This document shows, piece after piece, positions 17,078-26,398 of a stretch of DNA of 64,000 nucleotides (position 1 is its first letter; each line of letters starts with the position of its first letter). The DNA is from an uncultured Bacteroidales bacterium (GTDB taxonomy: Bacteria > Bacteroidota > Bacteroidia > Bacteroidales > UBA932). The notes under the pieces are model-generated. The model ran no database searches, was not told the origin of the DNA, and was given only the letters and a program-made list of their open reading frames with translations. The position numbers and the translations under genes are program-made. The stretch is taken from NCBI GenBank assembly GCA_944326335.1, contig CALVDM010000013.1, positions 1-64,000 on the forward strand, read 5' to 3'.

Positions 17078-18703
17078 ATGATTATGAAAAATATATTCAA
17101 TATATTGGCAATAGCGGCAGCGGTAACTCTTTCCGCTGGCTGTTCCGGTCTGCTGGATGTGGAGTCAAAGACTGCCGTGACCAGCGACTACCTCTATTCC
17201 ACGCCTGAAGGCCTTACCAAGGCTATAGTCGGGCTGTACTCCAAGGACCGCTCCTTTGCCACTGGAGATGCGGTGGAATATATAGTAATGAATCTTGACT
17301 ATTGCACCGACCTCATGGTGTTCAGAGGCGGTACGGCTGCCACGCTTGCCCGATTGGACAACACAAGGCCGAACAATACCAACATCACCAAAATATGGGA
17401 GCAGAACTATCAGATTATAGGTAAGGCCAACGAGATAATCGCAGCTGCCGAAAATCTGGGACTTGAAGACCCTACCGTGAAAAGAGTCTATGGCGAAGCG
17501 AAACTTTTCAGGGCCAGGGCCTACTTCATCCTTTACCAGAGATTCGAGAGACTGTATCTTAATCTCGAACCTACCTCACTTGACAATGCCTTCGGCCGCG
17601 TGTTCAGACCTGCCAGCAAGGCAGAGCTCTTTGAAGTCATAAAAGACGACCTCGATGATGCCATAGCGAATCTCGAGTGGGAGATACCTGTAGGTACATC
17701 CGGATCACCGGACTACGGCCGCTTCACCAAGGCTGTCGCAAAGCATGTCAGGGCACAGGTGGCCATGTGGGAGGAAGACTGGACCACTGCCATAAACGAG
17801 TGCGAGGACATTTTCGAGAATCCGAATTATGGCATGCTGCCGAGGACAATCGACGTGTTCAACGGTCCGGACCTCAGGAACAGCGAGGTGCTGTATGCAT
17901 ATCAGATGTCCTCTAATATCGGAGGAGGAGCATCTTCTTCAGACGGTGTCATGAACGGCCACAGAGTCTCACTGAATGTGACTCCGAACTACAAGAAAAT
18001 CGGAGGAATGAAAAACTCTGTCGACGAGGGAGGCTACGGCTGGGGCCGTGTGTATCCGAACACCTATCTCCTGAGCCTCTACGACCAGGAAAAGGATAAC
18101 AGATACAAGGAACTGTTCAAGTTTGAATACTATTACAATGACCCGGACAATCTGCCTGCAGGGGCACAACTCGGAGACCCGGTGCAGTATGACCCGGCAA
18201 ATGCGGCTTCCTATCTCGAGACCATGCATCCAATGTCTGTGAAATACGCGGATTTCGGTTATACCAACTCAGACAATCCTGACAGGCTGTCCTCGTTCAA
18301 GGATCTTATAGTCTATCGTCTTGCCGAGACCTACCTCATGTGTGCCGAGGCGTACTTCCACAGGGACGGCGGCAGCGGTATGGCAGCCACCTACTTCAAC
18401 GAGACATACGCAAGGGCCGGGAATGCCCCTAAGTCCACCATAACCTTGCAGGACCTTCTCGACGAATATGCGAGGGAGCTGCACTTCGAGGGCGTGAGGT
18501 GGCCGTTGCTGAAGCGTCTCGGCCTTCTCGGAGATGCCGTGAGGGCGCATGCCGGAGACCTGAAGTCGGAAGACCCGAAACTGAATGCAGACTATGCACA
18601 GGCCAGGACCAATTTCAGGGAGAACAGGGACTGGAGATGGCCTATTCCGGAGTCTGCTCTCAACCTGATGCCTGGTTACGGCCAGAATGAAGGATGGCTC
18701 TGA
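17078..18703 (+). CDS. SusD/RagB family glycan-binding lipoprotein
   Basis: A 541-aa surface lipoprotein (lipobox SAGC, Cys22; an ATG at 17084 is an alternative start). Typical SusD features: LLDVESKTAVTSDYLYSTPEG at the mature N-terminus, FRARAYFILYQRFERLYLNL (the TPR-helix signature), and a C-terminal block with DLIVYRLAETYLMCAEAYF and the RWPIPESALNLMPGYGQNEGW end. SusD forms the lid over its SusC barrel and binds oligosaccharide for import. It begins 5 bp after the SusC gene, the standard pairing. Confidence 0.95.
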   Translation: MIMKNIFNILAIAAAVTLSAGCSGLLDVESKTAVTSDYLYSTPEGLTKAIVGLYSKDRSFATGDAVEYIVMNLDYCTDLMVFRGGTAATLARLDNTRPNNTNITKIWEQNYQIIGKANEIIAAAENLGLEDPTVKRVYGEAKLFRARAYFILYQRFERLYLNLEPTSLDNAFGRVFRPASKAELFEVIKDDLDDAIANLEWEIPVGTSGSPDYGRFTKAVAKHVRAQVAMWEEDWTTAINECEDIFENPNYGMLPRTIDVFNGPDLRNSEVLYAYQMSSNIGGGASSSDGVMNGHRVSLNVTPNYKKIGGMKNSVDEGGYGWGRVYPNTYLLSLYDQEKDNRYKELFKFEYYYNDPDNLPAGAQLGDPVQYDPANAASYLETMHPMSVKYADFGYTNSDNPDRLSSFKDLIVYRLAETYLMCAEAYFHRDGGSGMAATYFNETYARAGNAPKSTITLQDLLDEYARELHFEGVRWPLLKRLGLLGDAVRAHAGDLKSEDPKLNADYAQARTNFRENRDWRWPIPESALNLMPGYGQNEGWL

Positions 18704-18731
18704 TGTAGAATCAAACCGGACTAATTTATAA

Positions 18732-21584
18732 TTGATGATGAAGAAATTCTTTTTGATGTCGCTGGCTTCGCTCGCAGCCGCAGGTGCGTTTGCACGGCAG
18801 GTGGACAGGGTCGTTCCCATTGCCTCCGATGACAATGTGAAGGTGGAGCTATGGCTTTCGGCCGGGGAATATCCGGCCCCGTTCACCGGCACGATAAAAT
18901 CCTGCAAGGACAACTCCGTCCTCTGGCAGGGGACTCTTGCCGGACCGGCCGCACCTCATTCCGACACCATTGTGGTCTGCAACTTGACCGGACTTGCTCC
19001 GGAGCTCTGGAGCCCGGTTTCCCCGACCCTCTACACCCTTGAGGTGAGCTCCGGGGAGGACTTGTCAACCGTCAGGTTCGGCTTCAGGAAATTCGAGATG
19101 AAAGACGGCAATTTCTATCTGAACGGAAAGAAAATATTTCTGCGAGGCAATGCGATAAATCCTCCGGGCCGCGGAATCCCTGATTCCCTCGAGGTCTCGA
19201 AGGATTTCGCCAGAGACTACATAAGGTTTCTGAAAGGCCAGAACATCAACATGGTGAGGGTTCCTGCGAATCAGAACTGGCTTGATGTGTGCGACGAGGA
19301 AGGAATGATGGTCTTCGGAGGAAGATACGGCAGACCAGTCGGCGGGACAAGGACAGCCCCGCCGGCCGATCTCCGGAAATCCTTCGACCACTACAGGTCC
19401 ACGGACCTCGGAGCATTCACCCCGCATCCGTCGGTGATGATATATGTCCTCTCGAACGAGATGCCTCATTCCGGCGAACTCGGGAAGGCATACGACGAAT
19501 TCCTGCAGGCCGTGTACGAGAAACTCTCGGCATGGGACCATACGAAGATGTACATCGGCAATGCCGGCTACGGCATGGGCCGTACTGCGGATGTCTACGA
19601 TGTCCACAGGTATTGGGGATGGTACTACAATTCGCATCTGACATACCTGAACATGAGGGATGCCGCAATGTGGCAGAACATGGACAAAGGGCCGCAGGCC
19701 ATTACATTCACGGAATGTGTGGGCAACTACACAAGCATAGACGGCCGCTTCAATCTCTGCTCGAGGACAAAGCAGCCCGGTTCCCAGAAATGCTGGACAG
19801 GACATATCCCGGAAGATGAGCAGGCCGAGGCGGCTCTCGGACATCAGGCATTCGTGCTGAAGAACGCCATCGAGTCGTTCCGCAGGATGCGCGACAAGAA
19901 CCCGTACCTGAGCGGCATAATGCCGTTCACGATAATGTTCCACAACTGGGACGGAATCAGGAGTTTCGCGGAGATGGAACCCAAGCCGGTGGCATACCAG
20001 TACGGCGTGAGCTATTCTCCAGTGCTCCTGAGCTGGGAAATGTGGCAGCCTGACCTGAAGGCCGGGAATGCCCTCGACTGCCGTGTACACATTGTCAACG
20101 ATGACGACTACGGCCGGGCCTTGTCGGGAGCTACCGTGGAGTGGAGGATAGAGGATGTGAACCGCATGCCGGTGGCGTCCGGACGGATAGATGTGCCGGA
20201 GGTGGAATACTACGGCACATGGTGCAAGGCATTGCATGTCGAGATTCCTGAAGATACGCCGACAGGCGAATACACTCTTCTCGGTACCATAATCGGTGCC
20301 GACGGGAAAACCGTGTCTCACAATTCCGAAAAATTGTTCATCGCTTCCGATGAGTATGTCGGCGACGGTTCCGGACTCGGCTCCATCAAGGTTTATGACA
20401 GGAGCGGAAAGACACTCGAGGCTCTCTCGAAGCTCGGTGTCAAGGCAGAGCCTGTCACGGATATGAAAAAGCTGTCTCCGAAGGATGTCCTTGTCATCGG
20501 GGAGGACGCATGGGACGGGACACTCTCCGGGAGTGTCGCCTTTCTCTCGAAATTCACCGGCAAGGGAGGCAGGATAGTCTGTCTCAGACAGTCTCCGGAG
20601 AACTTCGACTACTCCTGGATAGACACGGAAATCGTGCCTCTGACGGAAAGCAACAACGACCCTGAATACCTTTCCCCTTCATACGCCTACAGCGACGGCA
20701 TGGATATAAACATCGAACGTCCGGACCATCCGATATTCGAAGGCATCGACTATCACAGGATGAGGCTATGGAGCGACTATACCGGATTCACCCTCGACAA
20801 GGACGGTTTCCCTCGCGTATATCCCGTAAGGGACGGATTCTCTGTCAGGAATGCGGACCTGAGGAACATGACTGTGCTTGCCAACTACAGCAGGGGACTC
20901 GTCGGTACGGCTCTCATAGAGAAAATACAGGGCAAAGGTTCGGTGATACTCTCCGCTTTCGACCTCACATCGAGATGCGGCGTGGACCCTGTTGCGGAGA
21001 AACTTCTGCTCAACATCCTCGCGTATGCATCGTCAGACGTGATGCCGGAGCCGTACATGCCTGTGACCTCCGTGGAGTGGGGCAGCTACGCTTCCGAGAA
21101 AGGTCTTGTCACAGGGGCCAACAACGGGCTTGTCATCAATCCTTATCCGGTGGTGCCGGTGGACAGGAGGGACGAATATCCTCTGAAGGTGGATGCAAGA
21201 GGCTACCATTACGTCGTGTCATACGGCGGATGGAACAACCGCCCGGGAGTGCAGTATCTCCCGAGAGGCCGCAGACCTTTTGCGCCTTTCAGCTACACCA
21301 AGGGTGGAAATGATGCAGTCGACAAGGCGGACGAGCATGTCGGTGAAGGATATTTCCTTGCCACTGTGCCTCAGGATGCCGAAATCATGAAGACTGTCTT
21401 CGAGAACAACTCGGACAGCCCTGTGGAGATAGAAATCCTTATCAACGATGAGTTTTCCGGGAAATACACCGTGGAACCGCATTCCGACAAGGAAGTCGAA
21501 AGCCGGCTTCCTGAAGAAAGGAAGGTGAAGGTGACGTTCCGCGGAGACAGGAGGACAGTCATTTTAAAGACAGTATTTGAATAG
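18732..21584 (+). CDS. Glycoside hydrolase family 2 protein, short N-terminal sandwich
   Basis: A 950-aa exported protein (signal peptide to about residue 22). A single Ig-like sandwich with the GH2 joiner VRFGFRKFEM leads into the barrel (NGKKIFLRGN). Catalytic residues: acid/base Glu243 after Asn242 (VLSNEMP) and nucleophile Glu328 (TFTECVGN), 85 residues apart as usual in GH2. The long C-terminal half (about 430-950) is accessory beta domains. Normal GH2 enzymes carry a jelly-roll sugar-binding domain before the sandwich; here the sandwich starts near residue 30, so that domain is missing. Activity (galactosidase, glucuronidase, other) is not decidable. Plus arm, 28 bp after SusD. Confidence 0.85.
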   Translation: MMMKKFFLMSLASLAAAGAFARQVDRVVPIASDDNVKVELWLSAGEYPAPFTGTIKSCKDNSVLWQGTLAGPAAPHSDTIVVCNLTGLAPELWSPVSPTLYTLEVSSGEDLSTVRFGFRKFEMKDGNFYLNGKKIFLRGNAINPPGRGIPDSLEVSKDFARDYIRFLKGQNINMVRVPANQNWLDVCDEEGMMVFGGRYGRPVGGTRTAPPADLRKSFDHYRSTDLGAFTPHPSVMIYVLSNEMPHSGELGKAYDEFLQAVYEKLSAWDHTKMYIGNAGYGMGRTADVYDVHRYWGWYYNSHLTYLNMRDAAMWQNMDKGPQAITFTECVGNYTSIDGRFNLCSRTKQPGSQKCWTGHIPEDEQAEAALGHQAFVLKNAIESFRRMRDKNPYLSGIMPFTIMFHNWDGIRSFAEMEPKPVAYQYGVSYSPVLLSWEMWQPDLKAGNALDCRVHIVNDDDYGRALSGATVEWRIEDVNRMPVASGRIDVPEVEYYGTWCKALHVEIPEDTPTGEYTLLGTIIGADGKTVSHNSEKLFIASDEYVGDGSGLGSIKVYDRSGKTLEALSKLGVKAEPVTDMKKLSPKDVLVIGEDAWDGTLSGSVAFLSKFTGKGGRIVCLRQSPENFDYSWIDTEIVPLTESNNDPEYLSPSYAYSDGMDINIERPDHPIFEGIDYHRMRLWSDYTGFTLDKDGFPRVYPVRDGFSVRNADLRNMTVLANYSRGLVGTALIEKIQGKGSVILSAFDLTSRCGVDPVAEKLLLNILAYASSDVMPEPYMPVTSVEWGSYASEKGLVTGANNGLVINPYPVVPVDRRDEYPLKVDARGYHYVVSYGGWNNRPGVQYLPRGRRPFAPFSYTKGGNDAVDKADEHVGEGYFLATVPQDAEIMKTVFENNSDSPVEIEILINDEFSGKYTVEPHSDKEVESRLPEERKVKVTFRGDRRTVILKTVFE

Positions 21585-21585
21585 C

Positions 21586-24570
21586 ATGGACAAGAAAACG
21601 ATATTTCTGTCATTCTGCATGGCATTCATGATGACCGGAGCCATGTCCGCAAAGGACAATCTGTTCCGGGGCGCAAAGGTGTCGGTATCGACTTCACCGC
21701 AGACAGCGGCTTTACTTACGGACGGAGACCATTCCCGGAAATCCACCTGGATTTCCGGGATGGAATCCGGAAGCCGGCATGTCGTGGAAGTCGGGCTCGA
21801 CTGCTATTGCTCTCTGGACTCCATAGTCATCTATACCGGCATTCCGGCCGGGCAGATGACTCCAGAGGAGAAGCATCAGGCTGCCGGTTACTGGTGCATG
21901 AAGAATTTCATACTCCAATACTGGGACGATGCCAACTGGACCGACATTGCCGAGACATACACGACGGAGAACCGTCTGGACCGGGTGGCGTTCCGGTTCA
22001 AGTCGCCGGTGAAATCATACTGTTTCAGGCTGGTTTCATCGGACGGGGAACCTATCCGCATCTCGGAAATCGAGGGCTATGGAAGCAAGGACCTTTCGAT
22101 GCGTGCTCCGGAACTTCTTTCGGAGGACAGGCCGGATACCAGGGAGGACAGACCGTCCACAATCTCTGCCACGATTCTTCCGGACCACGCAGGCCGGACC
22201 ATGCAGTACGTGGGCTACAACCAGGGATATTTTGTCCCGGGCAGCAATGTGTCCGCATGGTGGGAATATTCCGGAGTGAACTCGGCAAGGATATGGGCGG
22301 ACCTGAATACATACGTGAAGGCTTCGTGGTTCGAGGACGAGCCGGCTGTCGGCTCTCTCGACGAGTTTGAAGCGAGGAAGGCGGAGATCAGAAGCGGTTC
22401 GCCGGCGAGCGTCAGGCTCGACGACATCCGCAGCCGTGCCGACCAGGTCATAAACTCCACCAACACGATGTCCCTGAACTATGCCCTCAAGGTGCTTCGC
22501 GACCTCGATGTGGACATTCTCGTCCAGAGCGGATTCGGAGACTACTCCCTCACCTGGCAGAACAAATGGAGCCTGTGGGAGCGTTTCTACAATCTCGCAT
22601 TCTATCTCGCGAAGGAAGGGGATGTGGAGATGTTCGCAATGAAGAACGAGCCTAACCACAGACATGCCGGGCCTATGCCGCTGAATTCATGGATAGAGCT
22701 CATGCGTGTCGTTTCCGATGCCGTGCACTGTGCGGTGGAGGATGTGGACAGGATATACGGCAAGACTCTCCAGGCAAGGTTCGTGGGACCTGTGACTGCC
22801 GGCACCAACACCAACTGGTGGGCAGCCGCAGCTGCATCCGACCGGGTGGACTACCGCGGCCGGAAGACGGACAAGCCTCTGATAGACATTTTCTCCACAC
22901 ACTCCTACAATCTCCCTGCAAAGGGATATGAGGGCCGTGTCTCCATGATTGACAGCATATTGCGTGCAAACGACCCTGAAGGCATGAGCAAGCCGATAGT
23001 GTTCACGGAGATAGGGAGATGGATGAACGCATATCTCATAGACAAGGAGGAAACCATGGACTCCCCGTCGCTCTTCACGGAATGGGCCGGGATATATACC
23101 CGCAACATGCTCGAAGGCGGATATGGCATGTGGGCGTTCAAGTTCGGGAACACCGCAAGTTCCACCTATCCGAGGGGAATAAAGTCCGGACATCACTACA
23201 TGTGGAAAGGGAACAGGTTTTCCGAAGATGCATGGCCTGACCTTGCTCTCGGGGCAAAGGTGGGCGTGTCCGGGATGCCGGAGACGGCCGGCTGCATCAA
23301 CGACGGCGACAAGTCCGACAGTTCTGCATGGATATGTGAGGATGAAGGTCCGAAATGGGTGAGCCTCGAGCTCGCCGAGGAAACTCCGCTCGGCGGTATA
23401 GGAATCTATTCCGGCTCGGCAGGAGGGGAGTTCACGGCTCCTGACAGGGTGCGGTCCCTGAAAGTGGAGTACCTCTCTCCCGATGGATGGAAGGCCGTGA
23501 AAGGGGCGTCCGACACCAAATCCAGATATGCCCAGGTTTATTATACATTCGACGAGCCTGTCAGGACCAGTGCCGTCCGCGTGACATTCGGCGACACCGG
23601 CAAGGTGAAGATAAGGGAAGTGCTGCTGTTCGGTGAAGGGACCCTGTCTGAAGCCGGGAAGAGTTTCGACGTGAGCGGTGCACAGAGGACAGCGGAAGTC
23701 GTGCGCCTGTTTGCCAAGGGATTCCGCGGCAGTCGTCCTCTGCTCGAATGCAGGCTCTCTTCGGAAAGCCCGGACTTCGATTTCTGTGCGGCCGAAGACA
23801 CGGTCTCCGGCAACGTGTATGTCTGGGTGGTGAACAGGAGAAATGCTCCTGTCGACCTTGAAGTGGACATGACCGGCATCGGCATAAGGCCGGCGACCGA
23901 TGTCATATACGAGAAGGTGGATGGGAGTAACTACGGCGAAGCCACTCTGCTCACCACATCAGGGGACGGGAAACTGCATCTGACATCCGGACCTCAGAGC
24001 GTCGGCCTGCTCACTGTGGACAGGGATATGACGGAACCGGTTGTCATCAAGGCAGGGAATGCCGTGTGCGTCACAGCAGGCAGCCACTCTTCTGACAAAG
24101 GCAGCAGCCGAGACCTGCGCGTGAGCATGGACTACGGAGACAGGGACGCAAACAGCGTGACATACATCTCGTTCGACAAGAGCAAAGTCTCAGGCAACGG
24201 AAGGATTGTGCTCGGTGTCCACGGTGCCGCTGACGGTGCCGGTCCGTACCGGTATCATGTCTACTGCTTCGACGGGACAGTCGGCCGGAAGGTGACATGG
24301 GACGACGCCCCGTATCTCTATCCGGATGAACCGAGGGCCGAATCCGTGGGCAAGGACTGTTTCATAGCAGGAGAAATAGCCATGGACAGCACCCCGGGAT
24401 ATCACTGGCTCGATGTCACTGATGTTGTCAGGAAACATTGCGCTGATAATGTATCATTCATGCTTGTCAGGGAACTCAGGGAGCCTGGAGACACTTATGA
24501 CAAAGGGCGTACCGTCAAGATTTCACCTGTCCGGAGCGACAATCCACCGACACTTACAATATGGCGATGA
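21586..24570 (+). CDS. Multidomain clan GH-A hydrolase with two discoidin-like domains and a DNRLRE-like C-terminus
   Basis: A 994-aa exported protein. Start 21586 is preferred: it follows the upstream TAG by one base and gives a signal peptide; 21577 would overlap. Order: F5/8 type C (CBM32)-like domain (about 28-165); a TIM barrel (about 195-550) with MKNEPNH (acid/base Glu355) and VFTEIGR (nucleophile Glu475); a second discoidin-like domain (about 555-690); a beta domain; and a C-terminal DNRLRE/CBM96-like domain (about 830-990: SSDKGSSRDLRVSMDYG). The NEP acid/base and TE nucleophile place it in clan GH-A, near GH39 in style, but the family is uncertain. It probably attacks the backbone or a branch of a complex glycan. 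Confidence 0.78.
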   Translation: MDKKTIFLSFCMAFMMTGAMSAKDNLFRGAKVSVSTSPQTAALLTDGDHSRKSTWISGMESGSRHVVEVGLDCYCSLDSIVIYTGIPAGQMTPEEKHQAAGYWCMKNFILQYWDDANWTDIAETYTTENRLDRVAFRFKSPVKSYCFRLVSSDGEPIRISEIEGYGSKDLSMRAPELLSEDRPDTREDRPSTISATILPDHAGRTMQYVGYNQGYFVPGSNVSAWWEYSGVNSARIWADLNTYVKASWFEDEPAVGSLDEFEARKAEIRSGSPASVRLDDIRSRADQVINSTNTMSLNYALKVLRDLDVDILVQSGFGDYSLTWQNKWSLWERFYNLAFYLAKEGDVEMFAMKNEPNHRHAGPMPLNSWIELMRVVSDAVHCAVEDVDRIYGKTLQARFVGPVTAGTNTNWWAAAAASDRVDYRGRKTDKPLIDIFSTHSYNLPAKGYEGRVSMIDSILRANDPEGMSKPIVFTEIGRWMNAYLIDKEETMDSPSLFTEWAGIYTRNMLEGGYGMWAFKFGNTASSTYPRGIKSGHHYMWKGNRFSEDAWPDLALGAKVGVSGMPETAGCINDGDKSDSSAWICEDEGPKWVSLELAEETPLGGIGIYSGSAGGEFTAPDRVRSLKVEYLSPDGWKAVKGASDTKSRYAQVYYTFDEPVRTSAVRVTFGDTGKVKIREVLLFGEGTLSEAGKSFDVSGAQRTAEVVRLFAKGFRGSRPLLECRLSSESPDFDFCAAEDTVSGNVYVWVVNRRNAPVDLEVDMTGIGIRPATDVIYEKVDGSNYGEATLLTTSGDGKLHLTSGPQSVGLLTVDRDMTEPVVIKAGNAVCVTAGSHSSDKGSSRDLRVSMDYGDRDANSVTYISFDKSKVSGNGRIVLGVHGAADGAGPYRYHVYCFDGTVGRKVTWDDAPYLYPDEPRAESVGKDCFIAGEIAMDSTPGYHWLDVTDVVRKHCADNVSFMLVRELREPGDTYDKGRTVKISPVRSDNPPTLTIWR

Positions 24571-26378
24571 AAAAATTTTTACTGATGATGGCTCTGGCTG
24601 CGGCGGCATTCGGCTGCAGCCAGGTTAAAGATAACGATGCTGCGGAAGATTTGGTCTACTGCAATCCCCTCGACCTCGACTATGGCTGGGGCATATTCAA
24701 GCAGGGGCTTCCTTTCTGCAGGACATCCGCTGACCCTGTCATAGTGTTCTTCAAGGACAGATACTACCTTTTCGCGACACATGACATAGGAGGGTACAGA
24801 GTCTCTGACGACCTCATGCACTGGGAAAACCGGTTCTTCAACGAGGAAGTCGCAGAGGCGGCCCTGAACTACGGTTCATACGTGGCTCCGGCCGTGGCTG
24901 CCGATGAAAACTATGTCTATTTCATAAAACTCAACAGGGACAGGTCACAGAAGACCGTGAAAATCATCCGCACTTCAGACCCCGACAAGGGCAAATGGGA
25001 AGTCTGCGGAGAGATAAAGCGAGTCTCTGACCCGACTCTTTTCATAGACAACGGCAGATACTATGTCTATCACGGACTCGGGATAGACCAGTCCCTGAAA
25101 TGCTTCGAACTCGACCCTGAGACAATGACCGAGATAGAGGGTTCCGAGAAAGTCATAAAGGCGTTTCCGAGAGACATAGACGAGTATGACTCGGGCTATT
25201 ATTTCGGAAGGAGGGAAATCTATGACGAGGTCGATGCACGCGACTGGAAGGGCCGGTTCAAATGGCTTCCGTGCCCTGAGGGCTCATGGATTATCAGGAA
25301 CGGCGACAGGTATTATCTGCAGTTCGCCGCCCCGGGGACCATCAGCATCTGGTACTGCGACGTGGTTATGGAAAGCGACAATCCGACCGGAGGTTTCGTG
25401 GAGCAGCCATACAATCCCGTCTCGCTGAAAGCAGGCGGATTCATAGGAAGTGCGGGACACAGCTGCGTCTTCCAGGACAGGTACGGAAACTGGTGGCAGA
25501 TAGCGACCATGTGGGTCGGGAACAGCAACGAATTCGAGCGTCGTCTCGGACTGTTCCCTGTGACGTTCGACAGCGAGGGCCGCATGCAGGTCCACACTCT
25601 TCTCGGGGACTATCCCATGGTCATCCCGCAGCGTAAATTCACTCCGGACGAACAGTTCCTCAAGGGTTGGTGGTGCCTTTCATACGGCAAGACCTGCACG
25701 GCATCATCGTCAGTAACCGGACATGAACCGTCCGCCGCTTCCGACGAGGATGTACGCACATGGTGGTCCGCTGCATCCGCTTCTGCAGGAGAATGGATAA
25801 TGCTCGACCTTGAAGGCGTCAAGACAATCAATGCCATGCAGCTGAATTTCTCCGAGCAGAACTTCACTCCGGACACGTATGAAGAGGATTACACGGCATA
25901 CAGGGTGTATGCTTCTTCAGACGGCAGCACATGGGACATGATTCTCGACAAGAGCGGAAACACGGTCACGAATCCTCATGACTTCACTGTCCTCCCTGAG
26001 CCTGTAGAGGCAAGATATGTCAAGGTGGAGTGCGTCCACTCCATGAACGGCGTGCCGTTCGGTGTCAGGGATGTACGTCTGTTCGGACACGGGGACGGTG
26101 TCCTTCCTGATGCAGTCGCTTCCACGCAGGTGACGAGGGATGCTTCGGACGGGCGTTTCGCAATGCTCGAATGGACTCCGGTGGAGAACGCGGACGGATA
26201 TGTCGTGAGGTTCGGCATAAGCCCGGACTTCATGAACCAGACCATCCAGGTCAAGGGGAAGGACGAGAACTCCCTCTGCATACATATCCTCACCAAAGGG
26301 GAGAATTACTGTTACAGGGTAGATACCTACAATGAAAACGGCCTGACTGAAGGCCATGTCGTTACAGACAGGAAATAA
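24567..26378 (+). CDS. GH43-like five-bladed propeller lipoprotein with F5/8 type C and FN3-like domains
   Basis: A 603-aa lipoprotein (lipobox AFGC, Cys17). The ATG at 24567 overlaps the upstream stop as ATGA; an ATG two codons earlier is possible. Residues 45-365 form a GH43-type propeller: TSADPVIVFFKDRYYLFAT (candidate Asp base), VSDPTLFIDNGRYYVYHG and EGSWIIRNGDRYYLQFAA (candidate Glu acid). A discoidin-like domain (about 375-510; AASDEDVRTWWSA, ARYVKVECVHS) and an FN3-like tail follow. Related families share the fold, so GH43 is a fold-level call. It would remove arabinose, xylose or galactose side groups. Plus arm of the PUL. Confidence 0.8.
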   Translation: MKKFLLMMALAAAAFGCSQVKDNDAAEDLVYCNPLDLDYGWGIFKQGLPFCRTSADPVIVFFKDRYYLFATHDIGGYRVSDDLMHWENRFFNEEVAEAALNYGSYVAPAVAADENYVYFIKLNRDRSQKTVKIIRTSDPDKGKWEVCGEIKRVSDPTLFIDNGRYYVYHGLGIDQSLKCFELDPETMTEIEGSEKVIKAFPRDIDEYDSGYYFGRREIYDEVDARDWKGRFKWLPCPEGSWIIRNGDRYYLQFAAPGTISIWYCDVVMESDNPTGGFVEQPYNPVSLKAGGFIGSAGHSCVFQDRYGNWWQIATMWVGNSNEFERRLGLFPVTFDSEGRMQVHTLLGDYPMVIPQRKFTPDEQFLKGWWCLSYGKTCTASSSVTGHEPSAASDEDVRTWWSAASASAGEWIMLDLEGVKTINAMQLNFSEQNFTPDTYEEDYTAYRVYASSDGSTWDMILDKSGNTVTNPHDFTVLPEPVEARYVKVECVHSMNGVPFGVRDVRLFGHGDGVLPDAVASTQVTRDASDGRFAMLEWTPVENADGYVVRFGISPDFMNQTIQVKGKDENSLCIHILTKGENYCYRVDTYNENGLTEGHVVTDRK

Positions 26379-26398
26379 CAATTAAAACAATAACTGAT

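Noticed and set aside
19065..20321. 418-codon antisense frame inside the GH2 gene
   Set aside because: Shadow; no domain, and no promoter or start context.
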